Of a DNA stretch of 5,171 bases, positions 1 through 5,171 are shown one piece after another. The number at the start of each line of letters is the position of its first letter. The first letter of the stretch is position 1. This stretch comes from Mycoplasmatota bacterium (lineage in GTDB: Bacteria; Bacillota_I; Bacilli_A; Izemoplasmatales; Izemoplasmataceae). Where the stretch lies: assembly GCA_022712785.1 (NCBI GenBank), contig JAFLJX010000261.1, positions 1 through 5,171 of the forward strand, given 5' to 3'. The translations under genes were made by a program, and so were the position numbers. Below the pieces are notes generated by a model that had not been told where the DNA came from, searched no databases, and was given only the letters and a program-made list of their open reading frames with translations.

Positions 1-1253
1 TCATCTTTATCACCTCTTAAAAGGTATACCGTATCTAGTTTTAATTTTTTAGCGATGTTAGAAACATCAGTCTTTGTTACTTTTAATATTTCTTGTTTAG
101 TAACTTCAATGTTAAATTCATTATTAAATAAGCTATTTCTAAATATTCTACTAAGTAATCCACCATTTGAATCTAAACTTTCAATTAATCTATTATTAAT
201 GATTGTTTTTGCGGTAGATAATAAATTATCATCATAGTTCATTTCAATTATGTTGGTTATTATTGATTCGGTTGTGTTTAATACATCATTATAGTCTTTA
301 GCATTAATACCTGAAGATATAAAAACCACGCCTTTATAAGGGTCGTAACTACTGTTTATAAAATAGACTAAACCTTTTTCTTCTCTAATCACTTTGAACA
401 ACATACTTTCAGAGCTTGCACCAAAAAGAACATTAAATACTAAGGTTTTGTAGTAATCTTCACTTAAGTAATATGTTTCATTACGGTAACCTACTACTAA
501 CTTAGCTTGGTTTACATCAATTGTTTTTGTGATTTTTGTTACTTCATTAAAAGATTTAGTTTCAGTATCAAGAAGTGTTGGTATGTATATTCTGTCTTCA
601 AATTTAAATGTATTTTTAATTTGATTTTCAACTTCGTTAAAATCAATATCACCAATTACACTAATTGTTACTAAATCATTCTTAATCATGTTGTTATATA
701 AGTTATTTAGTTCATTAAAATCAATATTATTTAAATCTTCTTCGTTTCCAAGTGGATCTATTTTATAGATTTCATTTTCAAACATTACGTTGCGCATTTC
801 TTTGATTGCATATTTCATTTTGTTTGAATATATACTAGAATAATATTCTTTTAATAATCTAGATTCTTCTTTAAATATTTGTTTATCAAAATTTGGGTTA
901 AATAATACTTCTTTTAAGAAGTTTAAAGATTTACTAAATAGTAATTCATTATTAAAAGTAAAATTATCATTAATAATTGATAGCTCAAATGATATAAAAT
1001 GTGTTTTCCCTATTCTACTAACTCCAACATTAAAATTAGCCGCATACAAATTTTCTAAGTATTTCGACATTTTTTCTCTTGAATCATGTTTTTTAGACAC
1101 CGCATGCATCAAATAGGGCAGTATACTCCTCTTTGTTACAGTATCTTTGTTTAGCTCATTCGCAAAGTTAACGTGAATGCGTGTTGTTTTAAATTTTTTT
1201 GTAGTAATTAAATTTAGTGTGTAATTATTATTCCGTATTGTTTTTGTATTCAT
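1..1253 (-). CDS. ymfF: YmfF-like M16 peptidase-family protein, non-catalytic (3' end cut by window edge)
   Basis: The frame opens at the ATG at 1253-1251 and stays open to the window edge, giving 417 codons. The family is about 425 residues long, so only the last few are missing. It resembles B. subtilis YmfF: residues 35-75 carry the TVTKRSILPYL...YLENLYAA pattern, followed by RLLKEYYSSIYSNKMKYA at about 132-149. The zinc motif HxxEH of active M16 peptidases is absent from the N-terminal domain, where residues 45-72 would hold it. The C-terminal domain keeps the M16 arginine/tyrosine pair (R290 and Y297 in REEKGLVY). This is the usual split: YmfF lacks zinc and pairs with a zinc-bearing YmfH, which probably lies just beyond position 1. 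In B. subtilis the pair is linked to EF-P 5-aminopentanol modification; that role here is inferred. An AGGAG nine bases upstream fixes the start. The gene follows deoD by 44 bases, with a terminator hairpin in the gap. Confidence 0.85.
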   Translation of the reverse strand, partial: MNTKTIRNNNYTLNLITTKKFKTTRIHVNFANELNKDTVTKRSILPYLMHAVSKKHDSREKMSKYLENLYAANFNVGVSRIGKTHFISFELSIINDNFTFNNELLFSKSLNFLKEVLFNPNFDKQIFKEESRLLKEYYSSIYSNKMKYAIKEMRNVMFENEIYKIDPLGNEEDLNNIDFNELNNLYNNMIKNDLVTISVIGDIDFNEVENQIKNTFKFEDRIYIPTLLDTETKSFNEVTKITKTIDVNQAKLVVGYRNETYYLSEDYYKTLVFNVLFGASSESMLFKVIREEKGLVYFINSSYDPYKGVVFISSGINAKDYNDVLNTTESIITNIIEMNYDDNLLSTAKTIINNRLIESLDSNGGLLSRIFRNSLFNNEFNIEVTKQEILKVTKTDVSNIAKKLKLDTVYLLRGDKD

Positions 1254-1262
1254 ATGTATATT

Positions 1263-1267
1263 CTCCT
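1263..1267 (-). promoter_or_regulatory. Ribosome binding site of the ymfF-like gene
   Basis: AGGAG lies nine bases before the ATG at 1253. Its first base directly follows the T-tract of the hairpin at 1292-1268. A transcript terminated there would lose the site, and there is no room for a promoter between the two. Confidence 0.8.
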
Positions 1268-1292
1268 AAAAAAAGTGCTTTCGCACTTTTTT
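1268..1292 (-). terminator. Intrinsic terminator after deoD, abutting the next ribosome binding site
   Basis: On the minus strand GTGC (1286-1283) and GCAC (1278-1275) pair around a GAAA tetraloop. The stem is extended by an A-run before and a T-run (1274-1268) after it. It begins six bases past the deoD stop. The stem core is only four GC-containing pairs plus A-U pairs, so it may be leaky. That would let transcription continue into the ymfF-like gene. The A and T runs also allow it to act on the plus strand, where no gene is seen to need it. Confidence 0.75.
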
Positions 1293-1297
1293 ATTTA

Positions 1298-2005
1298 TTA
1301 TTCAGCCATTCCTAAAGCAATATCCATCATTTTAGTAAATGCATTTTGTCTTTCTGTTGCTGAAGTTACTTCAGCGGTAACTAAATTGTCACTTACAGTT
1401 AATAGACAAGCTGCATTTTTACCTAGAATATTAGCATTATGGAATAATGCAAATGATTCCATTTCTACTGCTATACAACCATGTTGGTCTCTTATATCAC
1501 TGAATTGTGCGAAGTTTTCTCTATAGAAAACATCACTTGAGTGAATAGTTCCTGATGTTACTGGAATATCTAGGTCTTTAGCTATTACCATTAATTTTTC
1601 ATTTAAGTCCTTACTTGGGTAAAGAGTTGATGCTTTCTCACCGTTTTGTGTAAGAGCGTATGAAGATTCGCTCCATGCAGCATCAGCCAGTAATACGTCA
1701 TAAAGCTTTAACTCAGCATCATAAGCTCCACAGCTACCAATTCTTATAATGTTTTCTACATCATAAAACTTGTATAATTCATAAGAATAAATACCAATAC
1801 TTGGCATACCCATTCCACTTGCCATTACGCTAATTGTTTTTCCTTTATATGTCCCTGTATAACCAAAAACATTTCTTACATTATTAAATTTCACTACATT
1901 TTCTAAGAAGTTATCCGCAATAAATTTTGCTCTTAACGGATCTCCGGGCATTAATACTGTTTTTGCAATTTGTCCATCTAATGCTTCAATATGTGGTGTA
2001 CTCAT
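1298..2005 (-). CDS. deoD: Purine nucleoside phosphorylase, DeoD type
   Basis: This is a complete 235-residue cytosolic enzyme, the usual length for hexameric DeoD phosphorylases. They split purine (deoxy)nucleosides with phosphate into free base and (deoxy)ribose-1-phosphate in purine salvage. The expected landmarks are all present: MSTPHI at the N-terminus with His5 (contacts the neighbouring subunit's site), LMPGDPLRAK at 18-27 with the phosphate-binding Gly21 and Arg25, and IRIGSCGA at 87-94 with Arg88 and Ser91. VEMES follows at 180-184 (ribose and base contacts through Glu181, Met182 and Glu183), then TVSD at 203-206 with the catalytic Asp206, and ATERQ with Arg219. No key residue is missing. 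The ATG at 2005 has an AGGAGG nine bases upstream. That site overlaps the stop codon of the preceding membrane gene, so the two are almost surely co-transcribed and translationally coupled. The gene ends with TAA and a terminator hairpin. Confidence 0.97.
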   Translation of the reverse strand: MSTPHIEALDGQIAKTVLMPGDPLRAKFIADNFLENVVKFNNVRNVFGYTGTYKGKTISVMASGMGMPSIGIYSYELYKFYDVENIIRIGSCGAYDAELKLYDVLLADAAWSESSYALTQNGEKASTLYPSKDLNEKLMVIAKDLDIPVTSGTIHSSDVFYRENFAQFSDIRDQHGCIAVEMESFALFHNANILGKNAACLLTVSDNLVTAEVTSATERQNAFTKMMDIALGMAE

Positions 2006-2014
2006 AATTTAAAT

Positions 2015-2020
2015 CCTCCT
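2015..2020 (-). promoter_or_regulatory. Ribosome binding site of deoD, overlapping the upstream stop codon
   Basis: AGGAGG sits nine bases before the deoD ATG. Its first two bases are the last two of the TAG stop (2021-2019) of the membrane gene. A ribosome terminating there is already on the next start site, the usual arrangement for translational coupling. Confidence 0.85.
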
Positions 2021-3350
2021 ATTTTTTCTTAGTGCTCTTCAAAGTGTATAATCCAACTTTCTCAAAGAAGCCTAAATATGTTTTTATTATAAATCCTACA
2101 GATACTGTAAATATCAATGTTCCTACATTCAACATACCAAATTTTTCTCCTGCAATAAAACTTAATATTACTGCAACAGTTACTGCAGTTGATTCTATTA
2201 TAACACGAATTTTTAGTAATTTATCAGAATTTAATAGTCTCATTATTGTTAGCATAAATTCATCGAATACCCCTGCAGGGTACGAAGATACTATCAGTAA
2301 TGATCCTCCTAAAGGTAATAATAGCAATCCAGTAAAATAAGCTAACCATTCAAAAAATAAATTAGATGGTTCAAAAGATTCAAGTAAATCTAAATTGAAG
2401 TAGTCAATTAATGCTCCAACACTAAATATTGAGATAGTCATTAATAAGTATTTCCAATTTCGATTAACAATTGTTATAAACGCTGTGAAAGATAATGCTA
2501 CAACAATTGTAGCCCATCCTACTGTAATACCTGTTAATTTATGTAAACTCCAATGTAGAGTATCCCAAGAACTAAGTCCTATTCCACTTCTTAACATTAT
2601 TACAACAGCAAATGAAATTACTAACATTCCTAAAGCATATATAAGTACATTAGCTGTATGCCTTTTAACAAATTTGTTATCTGTTTTTGATAATAGTTTT
2701 AAGTAAAATTGGATTAGTGGTCCTATTGTGAAAGCAAAAACAAATGTACCATAACTCACAGCACCAAGGCCGATGTCAGCTCCACTTACTTCTCCAGGTA
2801 ACATCTCAACTCCAGCGAGTAACCAAAATATTATTGCAAGTACTACTGCAAATATTTCAATTCCAATTCTTACACCAGCAACACCTTTTCTTTTAAATAT
2901 TTCTTTTAACATTATCATCAATTCATCAAATACAAATGCTGGGAAATTAGATGAAATAATTAGTGAAAGAGCAAATGGTAATCCTAAACCACCAAGTATA
3001 GCCCAACCAAATTGTTCAAATAGTCCACTTGGCATTAAATCTCCAAGAATTACTAAGTCCCATAGATCAATTGATAAAGATACAAGAATCATTGGTAATA
3101 ACATTGTTAAATATTTCAATTCTCTTCGATATATTAAAACAATAACCCAAATCATTCCTGAAAAGATAAACGAACACATTCCAAGTGTAAGGGTAGGGAA
3201 TAATGCTTGGAAGTTATAGTTAACTGTATCCCATGCACCTGCACCAAGTTTTGCTCTTAGTAGAAGGCTTATAAAAAATCCAACAAAAAAGAAACCACTT
3301 AGATAAAAGACAATATTTCTAAAAGTGAATTCCATTTTTTTATTTTCCAT
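2019..3350 (-). CDS. Tandem-duplicated YczE/YitT-like integral membrane protein, candidate purine or nucleoside transporter
   Basis: This is a 443-residue, very hydrophobic protein with about ten membrane segments. Two halves align with each other, roughly residues 10-222 and 231-432. Paired motifs are LGAGAWDT (35-42) with IGLSSWDT (257-264), NFPAFVFDELM (135-145) with SYPAGVFDEFM (356-366), VRIGIE (160-165) with IRVIIE (381-386), and YGTF (200-203) with VGTL (409-412). The first half has about 12 extra residues before the YGTF motif. Each half resembles a whole single-unit YczE/YyaS/YitT protein, usually a little over 200 residues, so this looks like an internal duplication. The family's biochemical role is poorly known. 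A transport role is inferred only from tight coupling to deoD and from the purine-riboswitch-like leader. The ATG at 3350 is chosen because an AGGAGG lies six bases upstream. An in-frame ATG at 3419 would add 23 residues but lies inside the leader and has no ribosome binding site. The gene ends in TAG. Confidence 0.88.
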   Translation of the reverse strand: MENKKMEFTFRNIVFYLSGFFFVGFFISLLLRAKLGAGAWDTVNYNFQALFPTLTLGMCSFIFSGMIWVIVLIYRRELKYLTMLLPMILVSLSIDLWDLVILGDLMPSGLFEQFGWAILGGLGLPFALSLIISSNFPAFVFDELMIMLKEIFKRKGVAGVRIGIEIFAVVLAIIFWLLAGVEMLPGEVSGADIGLGAVSYGTFVFAFTIGPLIQFYLKLLSKTDNKFVKRHTANVLIYALGMLVISFAVVIMLRSGIGLSSWDTLHWSLHKLTGITVGWATIVVALSFTAFITIVNRNWKYLLMTISIFSVGALIDYFNLDLLESFEPSNLFFEWLAYFTGLLLLPLGGSLLIVSSYPAGVFDEFMLTIMRLLNSDKLLKIRVIIESTAVTVAVILSFIAGEKFGMLNVGTLIFTVSVGFIIKTYLGFFEKVGLYTLKSTKKK

Positions 3351-3356
3351 ATGTAT

Positions 3357-3362
3357 CCTCCT
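3357..3362 (-). promoter_or_regulatory. Ribosome binding site of the duplicated membrane protein, likely riboswitch-controlled
   Basis: AGGAGG stands six bases before the ATG at 3350 and decides that start. It lies in a TTAGGAG heptamer (3364-3358) that is repeated exactly at 3415-3409, the 3' strand of leader helix P2. Both copies can pair with the same UCCUA at 3428-3424, so the site can be masked by the leader. Confidence 0.8.
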
Positions 3363-3370
3363 AATAATAT

Positions 3371-3439
3371 ATTTCGTTATCAAAGTCGATTTCAGGGGAC
3401 TTATATAACTCCTAACCATATTATAGGATTAAACGATAC
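3371..3439 (-). promoter_or_regulatory. Candidate purine-family riboswitch (divergent aptamer) in the leader of the transporter-deoD operon
   Basis: The leader folds as a three-way junction like guanine/adenine aptamers. P1 pairs 3436-3432 with 3378-3374 (five pairs, loosely extended outward). J1/2 is UAA (3431-3429). P2 pairs UCCUA (3428-3424) with UAGGA (3414-3410), and its loop reads AAUAUGG against the family's GAUAUGG. J2/3 starts GUU (3409-3407). P3 pairs AAGUC (3402-3398) with GACUU (3387-3383), and its loop contains CCUGAAA, whose CC can kiss the GG of loop 2. J3/1 ends GAU (3381-3379), with U at the position that selects adenine in canonical members (C selects guanine). Departures are J2/3 reading GUUAUAU instead of GUUUCUAC, a shorter P2, a mismatch at the top of P3, and a flipped top pair in P1. 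The family match is by remembered consensus; the ligand is unknown. The downstream deoD gene supports a purine-related ligand. Confidence 0.62.
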
Positions 3440-3459
3440 AGTTATTGTACATAATAACT
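3440..3459. repeat. 20-base inverted repeat overlapping the -10 element, possible operator
   Basis: AGTTATT (3440-3446) and AATAACT (3453-3459) are perfect seven-base arms around a six-base spacer. The repeat covers the -10 hexamer and part of the promoter spacer, a typical position for a repressor. It does not resemble the PurR box as I know it. In such AT-rich DNA it could also be chance. Confidence 0.35.
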
Positions 3460-3472
3460 ACTGAAAAATCAA
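3444..3472 (-). promoter_or_regulatory. Sigma-A-type promoter of the transporter-deoD operon
   Basis: The -35 element TTGATT (3472-3467) and the -10 element TACAAT (3449-3444) are separated by exactly 17 bases. They match the consensus at four and five of six positions. The predicted start, near 3438-3436, falls at the foot of leader helix P1, so the aptamer would be at the very 5' end of the mRNA. The promoter begins about 20 bases after the ileS terminator, which makes the operon independent of ileS. Confidence 0.7.
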
Positions 3473-3492
3473 TCTTTTTAACCCTATCAAAG

Positions 3493-3519
3493 AAAAAGTC
3501 TGAGATTTCTCAGACTTTT
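3493..3519 (-). terminator. Intrinsic terminator of ileS
   Basis: On the minus strand GTCTGAG (3515-3509) pairs perfectly with CTCAGAC (3504-3498) around an AAAT loop. Four flanking A-T pairs lengthen the stem to 11, and a run of five T follows (3497-3493). It begins five bases after the ileS stop and separates ileS from the downstream operon. Confidence 0.9.
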
Positions 3520-3524
3520 AAGTA

Positions 3525-5171
3525 TTATTTTATTACTTCTGCACATCTTTCACAGATTCCTTCATGTGTATGTTCAACAACTTGCCAACATCTTTCACAT
3601 GTATCTCCGTCTGCTTTTAATACATCAATACTAAGGTTAGGGAATTTAAATTCTCCGACTCCATCATTTATTTCAAACTGAGAAACAATAAATATTTGTC
3701 CCAAATTAGCATCTAAACTATTTAGTAGGTCTTTAGTTTCTTTATTCGGATAAAGTATTAACTTAGCGTTAAAGCTTTTCCCTATTACTTTATTGTTACG
3801 AGCTTCTTCTAATGCTTTTAATACATTATCTCTAACTTCCATGAACTTTTCATATTTAGCTATTATATCTTCATTTCCAAGTTCAATGTATTTAGGCATG
3901 TTTTCTAAATACATGTTTTCTTCTTTAGTATGTGGTAAATGAATATATGCTTCATGGGTTGTATGTGGTAAGAATGGTGTTAATAGTTTTAATAGATCTA
4001 ATGTTGCGTCATATAAAACAGTTTGAATACTACGACGACTATGATCATCAAATTTTTCTATGTATAAGATGTCTTTAGTAAAATCTAAGAAGAATGCACT
4101 TAATTCTTTTGTTACAAAATTAGTGATTTCTCTATACACAGTATCAAATTCAAAATTATCATAATGATCAATTGAACTTTTAACTAATTTATTCAACTTA
4201 AGTGCAACATATTTATCTACTTCTTTTAAATCTTCAAAGGGAACTCTGTCAGTTTCAGGATTATAATCTCCTAAATTAGCCATCATAAATCTAATAGTGT
4301 TTCTTATCTTTCGATAAGATTCACTTACTTGTTTCATCATTTCATTACTAATTCTTATGTCTGATTGATAATCAACCGAAGATACCCATAGTCTTAATAT
4401 ATCTGCGCCCATTTGTTTTATTAATTTCAAAGGATCAATAACATTACCCATTGATTTACTCATTTTACGACCGTCTCCATCAAGTACGAAACCGTGTGTT
4501 AAACAAGTTTTATATGGACTTTTACCAGTTGATGCAACACCTGTTGATAAACTACTATTAAACCAACCACGATATTGATCACTACCTTCTAAATATAAAT
4601 CTGCGGGATATGGAAGACCAAAGTCTTTCATACCACCTTGATGACTTGTTCCTGAATCAAACCAAACATCTAAAATATCTGTTTCTTTTCTAAAGTTTCC
4701 GTTTGGTGATGCTGGATTAGTATAACCTGCTGGTAATAACTCTTTGGCTGTTTTAAGCCACCAAGCATTGCTTCCTTCTTTTTCAAAAACATCAGCAACG
4801 TGTCTTATAACTTCTTTATCTAATATTTCAGTATCATCTTCGTTATAGAATATAGGGATTGGTACACCCCAAGCTCTTTGTCTACTTATACACCATGATT
4901 TTCTATCTTTAACCATGTTTTCCATTCTTAGTTCTCCCCATTTAGGGAACCAGTTAATTTTTTCTATTTCACTCATCATATCATCTTTTAAAGATTCAAT
5001 AGATGCGAACCACTGAGGTGTTGCTCTATAGATAATTGGTTTCTTAGTTCTCCAATCAAAAGCATAGCTATGAGTAATCCATTCCATTTTAAGAAGGTAA
5101 CCCATTTCATCTAAATCCTTAACAACATTTTTACTACAAGTATCAACGAATTGTCCCTCGTATTGCCCTGC
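3525..5171 (-). CDS. ileS: Isoleucyl-tRNA synthetase, C-terminal part (5' end beyond window)
   Basis: The frame is open from the window edge to the TAA at 3527-3525, giving 548 residues. The whole enzyme is about 920, so roughly the last 60% is present. It charges tRNA-Ile with isoleucine in the cytosol. In order along the visible part are HSYAFDWRTKKP, the ATPQWFAS stretch, and SWCISRQRAWGVPIP after the editing domain. DVWFDSGTSH, DQYRGWFNSSL and the KMSKS ATP-binding loop (about residues 236-240, at 4466-4452) come next. They are followed by the anticodon-binding helices and a C-terminal zinc finger with four cysteines in CERC and CERC (residues about 525, 528, 540 and 543). The HIGH motif and most of the editing domain lie outside. 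An internal ATG at 5105 is not the start, because 22 in-frame residues of typical IleRS sequence precede it. Any leader or T-box would also be outside the window. No catalytic residue in view is missing. Confidence 0.97.
   Translation of the reverse strand, partial: AGQYEGQFVDTCSKNVVKDLDEMGYLLKMEWITHSYAFDWRTKKPIIYRATPQWFASIESLKDDMMSEIEKINWFPKWGELRMENMVKDRKSWCISRQRAWGVPIPIFYNEDDTEILDKEVIRHVADVFEKEGSNAWWLKTAKELLPAGYTNPASPNGNFRKETDILDVWFDSGTSHQGGMKDFGLPYPADLYLEGSDQYRGWFNSSLSTGVASTGKSPYKTCLTHGFVLDGDGRKMSKSMGNVIDPLKLIKQMGADILRLWVSSVDYQSDIRISNEMMKQVSESYRKIRNTIRFMMANLGDYNPETDRVPFEDLKEVDKYVALKLNKLVKSSIDHYDNFEFDTVYREITNFVTKELSAFFLDFTKDILYIEKFDDHSRRSIQTVLYDATLDLLKLLTPFLPHTTHEAYIHLPHTKEENMYLENMPKYIELGNEDIIAKYEKFMEVRDNVLKALEEARNNKVIGKSFNAKLILYPNKETKDLLNSLDANLGQIFIVSQFEINDGVGEFKFPNLSIDVLKADGDTCERCWQVVEHTHEGICERCAEVIK

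Noticed and set aside
1254..1526. Plus-strand open frame of 90 codons
   Set aside because: It starts inside the terminator/ribosome binding site region and runs antisense through deoD. No ribosome binding site or family features are seen.
2773..3219. Plus-strand open frame of 148 codons
   Set aside because: It is antisense to the duplicated membrane gene, has a low-complexity Asn/Ser/Ile/Pro-rich composition, has no ribosome binding site and resembles no family.
3351..3419. 23-residue N-terminal extension of the membrane protein from the ATG at 3419
   Set aside because: There is no ribosome binding site before it, the extension is polar and unlike the family, and it lies inside the structured leader. 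The ATG at 3350 has a strong AGGAGG.
3420..3425. Perfect TATAAT on the minus strand as a -10 box
   Set aside because: The hexamer 17 bases upstream (ACAATA) is a poor -35. The sequence is better explained as the top of P2 and loop 2 of the leader RNA, and TTGATT-17-TACAAT just upstream is a better promoter.
3445..3681. Plus-strand open frame crossing the operon promoter, the ileS terminator and the ileS 3' end
   Set aside because: It overlaps recognised minus-strand regulatory elements and the zinc-finger codons of ileS. Its cysteines and histidines simply mirror that coding.
5103..5105. ATG at 5105 as the start of a short IleRS
   Set aside because: The frame continues upstream to the window edge with residues typical of IleRS, and no ribosome binding site precedes the ATG, so it is an internal methionine.
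1..5171. CRISPR array, insertion sequence, tRNA or rRNA genes
   Set aside because: I saw no spaced direct repeats, transposase-like frame, terminal inverted repeats or tRNA-like cloverleaf on either strand.

Overview
The window is AT-rich (roughly 30% GC by eye). All three complete or partial reading frames that end inside it stop at TAA or TAG, and tryptophan is TGG. The gene content (ileS, a DeoD-type phosphorylase, a YmfF-like M16 protein) and the strong AGGAG(G) ribosome binding sites point to a low-GC Gram-positive bacterium, a Firmicute or a relative of Mollicutes that keeps the standard code. The exact lineage cannot be read from the sequence. Every gene lies on the minus strand, so transcription runs from high to low coordinates.

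Layout in transcription order: (1) 5171-3525, the C-terminal ~60% of isoleucyl-tRNA synthetase (ileS), closed by a clear intrinsic terminator at 3519-3493. (2) 3472-3351, a compact control region. It has a sigma-A-type promoter (TTGATT-17-TACAAT) overlapping an inverted repeat, followed by a leader that folds like the purine riboswitch family. The leader has a three-way junction, an AUAUGG loop 2, a CC-bearing loop 3 able to kiss loop 2, and a GAU joint before the closing helix, but its joining region is divergent. (3) 3350-2019, a 443-residue membrane protein made of two tandem YczE/YitT-like halves. (4) 2005-1298, a complete DeoD-type purine nucleoside phosphorylase whose ribosome binding site overlaps the stop codon of the membrane gene. 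(5) 1292-1268, a small GAAA-loop terminator hairpin directly abutting the ribosome binding site of (6) 1253 to beyond position 1, a nearly complete YmfF-type M16 peptidase-like protein without the zinc motif.

The main proposal is that the membrane protein and deoD form a two-gene purine-salvage operon controlled by a divergent purine-family riboswitch. On this reading the double YczE protein would be a candidate purine or nucleoside transporter feeding DeoD. The leader also contains an alternative pairing in which the 5' strand of helix P2 sequesters the ribosome binding site of the first gene. This suggests translational control in which aptamer folding frees the site. The ligand, the switching direction and the transporter role are inferences. 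The two-halved protein, the coupled stop/ribosome binding site and the mutually exclusive pairings are read directly from the sequence. There is no gene-free stretch longer than 300 bases; the longest gap is the 174-base control region between ileS and the membrane gene.
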